From Deltaproteobacteria bacterium (GTDB lineage Bacteria; Desulfobacterota; UBA8473), in the NCBI GenBank assembly GCA_030621455.1, contig JAUXHQ010000109.1, positions 1 through 6,738 on the forward strand: 6,738 bases of DNA, read 5' to 3'. The position numbers were made by a program, and so were the translations under genes. Shown one piece after another: positions 6,180-6,738 of this stretch; within the stretch, counting starts at the first letter, position 1, and each line of letters begins with the position of its first letter. The notes beneath the pieces are model-generated. The model made no database searches, had not been told where the DNA came from, and was given only the letters and a program-made list of their open reading frames with translations.

Positions 6180-6208
6180 ATTTTAACTGCAATTGCAGTT
6201 AAAGTCAA
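6180..6208 (-). promoter_or_regulatory. Sigma70-type promoter for the J-protein/MBL operon
   Basis: On the minus strand TTGACT (6203-6208) and TAAAAT (6180-6185) are separated by exactly 17 nt; each differs from consensus at one position. Transcription would start near 6173, giving a leader of about 155 nt to ATG 6017. It is one of the two best promoter matches in the window. No CIRCE-like element (TTAGCACTC inverted repeat) is seen, although the gene is chaperone-related. Confidence 0.65.
6182..6203. promoter_or_regulatory. 22-bp perfect palindrome (operator) inside the promoter spacer
   Basis: The sequence TTTAACTGCAA is followed directly by its exact reverse complement, with no mismatch or gap. 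It fills the whole spacer between the -35 and -10 boxes and overlaps their inner edges. This is the classic position for a dimeric repressor that blocks RNA polymerase. The core AACTGCAATTGCAGTT resembles operators of winged-helix repressors in general form (MarR-, Rrf2- or GntR-like), but I cannot name the regulator, and no regulator gene is in the window. Confidence 0.6.
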
Positions 6209-6246
6209 TGGTTTCCGTTCTTAAAAACCCCACAGTTTGCAATAAA

Positions 6247-6648
6247 TCAGATTTCTGCACGGGTATAATCTCGAATGCAGTCCGCAATATTCGAAATCTT
6301 GCTTCCAGGTGGGAACACTTCTTTTATTCCAATCGCTTTCAGTTTTGGTATCGTGGGCGGGGGTACGATCCCTCCCACAATGATCGGTGTATCCTCCATT
6401 TCTTTTTCTTTCAATAACCCCACCAATCTCGGTACCAATACTTCAGGCGCACCATCCATGATTCGATACCCTATCAAATCAGCGTCCTCCTGGATGGCAG
6501 ATTCCACTATCTGTTTAGGGATCTGATATCCCCCCAGGATTACCTCTATACCCGCTTCCCTCAACCCCTTCGCCACTACATAGTAACCAGTGCTGTGACC
6601 TAAGCCGTCACAAACCAGCAAAACCCTGATATTTTTTGCCTCCTTCAT
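6247..6648 (-). CDS. Cobalamin (B12)-binding domain protein, methylmalonyl-CoA mutase small-subunit type
   Basis: The 133-residue protein is one B12-binding Rossmann-like domain, matching the C-terminal domain of methylmalonyl-CoA mutase or the separate small subunit of two-part mutases. Matching stretches are IRVLLVCDGLGHSTG (7-21), VVAKGLREAGIEVILGGYQIPKQ, IVESAIQEDADLIGYRIMDGA, IIVGGIVPPPTIPKLKAIGIKEVFPPGS and a final helix. The usual cobalamin motif is DxHxxG; here His18 and Gly21 are kept but the aspartate position reads Leu16, apparently through a one-residue deletion (canonical LDGHDRG versus LGHSTG). The lower-ligand histidine is thus present without its partner Asp. It should act with a catalytic subunit, perhaps encoded upstream outside the window. 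GGAGG (6655-6659) six bases before the ATG gives a strong start, and the ATG overlaps the stop of the preceding gene (ATGA). Confidence 0.87.
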   Translation of the reverse strand: MKEAKNIRVLLVCDGLGHSTGYYVVAKGLREAGIEVILGGYQIPKQIVESAIQEDADLIGYRIMDGAPEVLVPRLVGLLKEKEMEDTPIIVGGIVPPPTIPKLKAIGIKEVFPPGSKISNIADCIRDYTRAEI

Positions 6649-6738
6649 TTCCTACCTCCAACAGAGAAATCCGTGGCAGCAACCTCGGCATCCTTCATTT
6701 GTCGGTTTACACTTCTTATAACTTTCGGAAAAATTAGT
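6645..6738 (-). CDS. 3' end of an unidentified gene, coupled to the B12-domain gene
   Basis: On the minus strand one frame is open from the right edge to TGA at 6645-6647. It encodes about 30 residues (FPKVIRSVNRQMKDAEVAA, then ending FSVGGRK). The TGA overlaps the ATG of the B12 gene as ATGA, a usual sign of translational coupling. A second frame is also open but ends earlier (TAG) in an unusually Cys-rich string that does not look like a protein end. The fragment is too short to identify. A catalytic partner of the B12 subunit is a reasonable guess from context only. Confidence 0.55.
   Translation of the reverse strand, partial: LIFPKVIRSVNRQMKDAEVAATDFSVGGRK

Overview
The window looks like chromosomal DNA of an anaerobic bacterium, most likely a member of the former Deltaproteobacteria (Desulfobacterota). 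This is inferred from the protein types (an EF-G paralogue with a DTPGD switch II, a short zinc-finger-less DnaJ-like protein, a stand-alone MOSC protein, a free cobalamin-binding domain subunit) and from familiarity with such neighbourhoods. No rRNA or other taxonomic marker is present. Base composition looks balanced throughout, and I see no insertion sequence, integrase, tRNA or CRISPR.

Layout. (1) Positions 1-535, minus strand: a 3'-truncated gene for a SprT-like zinc metalloprotein (HEMAH...HGEHF) with a DUF2786 segment. (2) Positions 536-860: a divergent intergenic region with a TGTCGGA repeat cluster, a short perfect palindrome and a good sigma70-type promoter. (3) Positions 861-3495, plus strand: an EF-G family translation factor whose catalytic switch-II histidine is replaced by aspartate, followed 13 nt later by a conserved-looking helical protein of unknown function. 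(4) Positions 3584-4412, plus strand: a MOSC-domain protein whose 3' end overlaps hisI (phosphoribosyl-AMP cyclohydrolase). The MOSC start codon directly follows two adjacent inverted repeats. (5) Positions 4423-6017, minus strand, convergent with hisI with a 10-nt gap: a J-domain protein gene followed by a glyoxalase-II-like metallo-beta-lactamase gene, apparently one transcript. Upstream of the J-protein gene is a clear promoter with a 22-bp perfect palindrome filling its spacer, then a leader carrying a strong GC-rich hairpin. (6) Positions 6247-6738, minus strand: a small B12-binding-domain protein, translationally coupled (ATGA overlap) to the 3' end of an unidentified upstream gene that leaves the window.

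How the genes fit together. Two pairs look like functional or transcriptional units: EF-G-like plus the unknown helical protein, and J-protein plus MBL hydrolase behind an operator-type promoter. MOSC-hisI is a translationally overlapping pair with no obvious metabolic link. The B12 protein probably serves as the cobalamin subunit of a mutase-like enzyme whose other gene lies beyond the right edge, although its cobalamin motif is altered. The items most worth following up are the EF-G paralogue without the catalytic histidine and its helical partner, the operator-in-promoter plus leader hairpin of the J-protein operon, and the B12 domain lacking the motif aspartate. Nothing here amounts to a proven new system.
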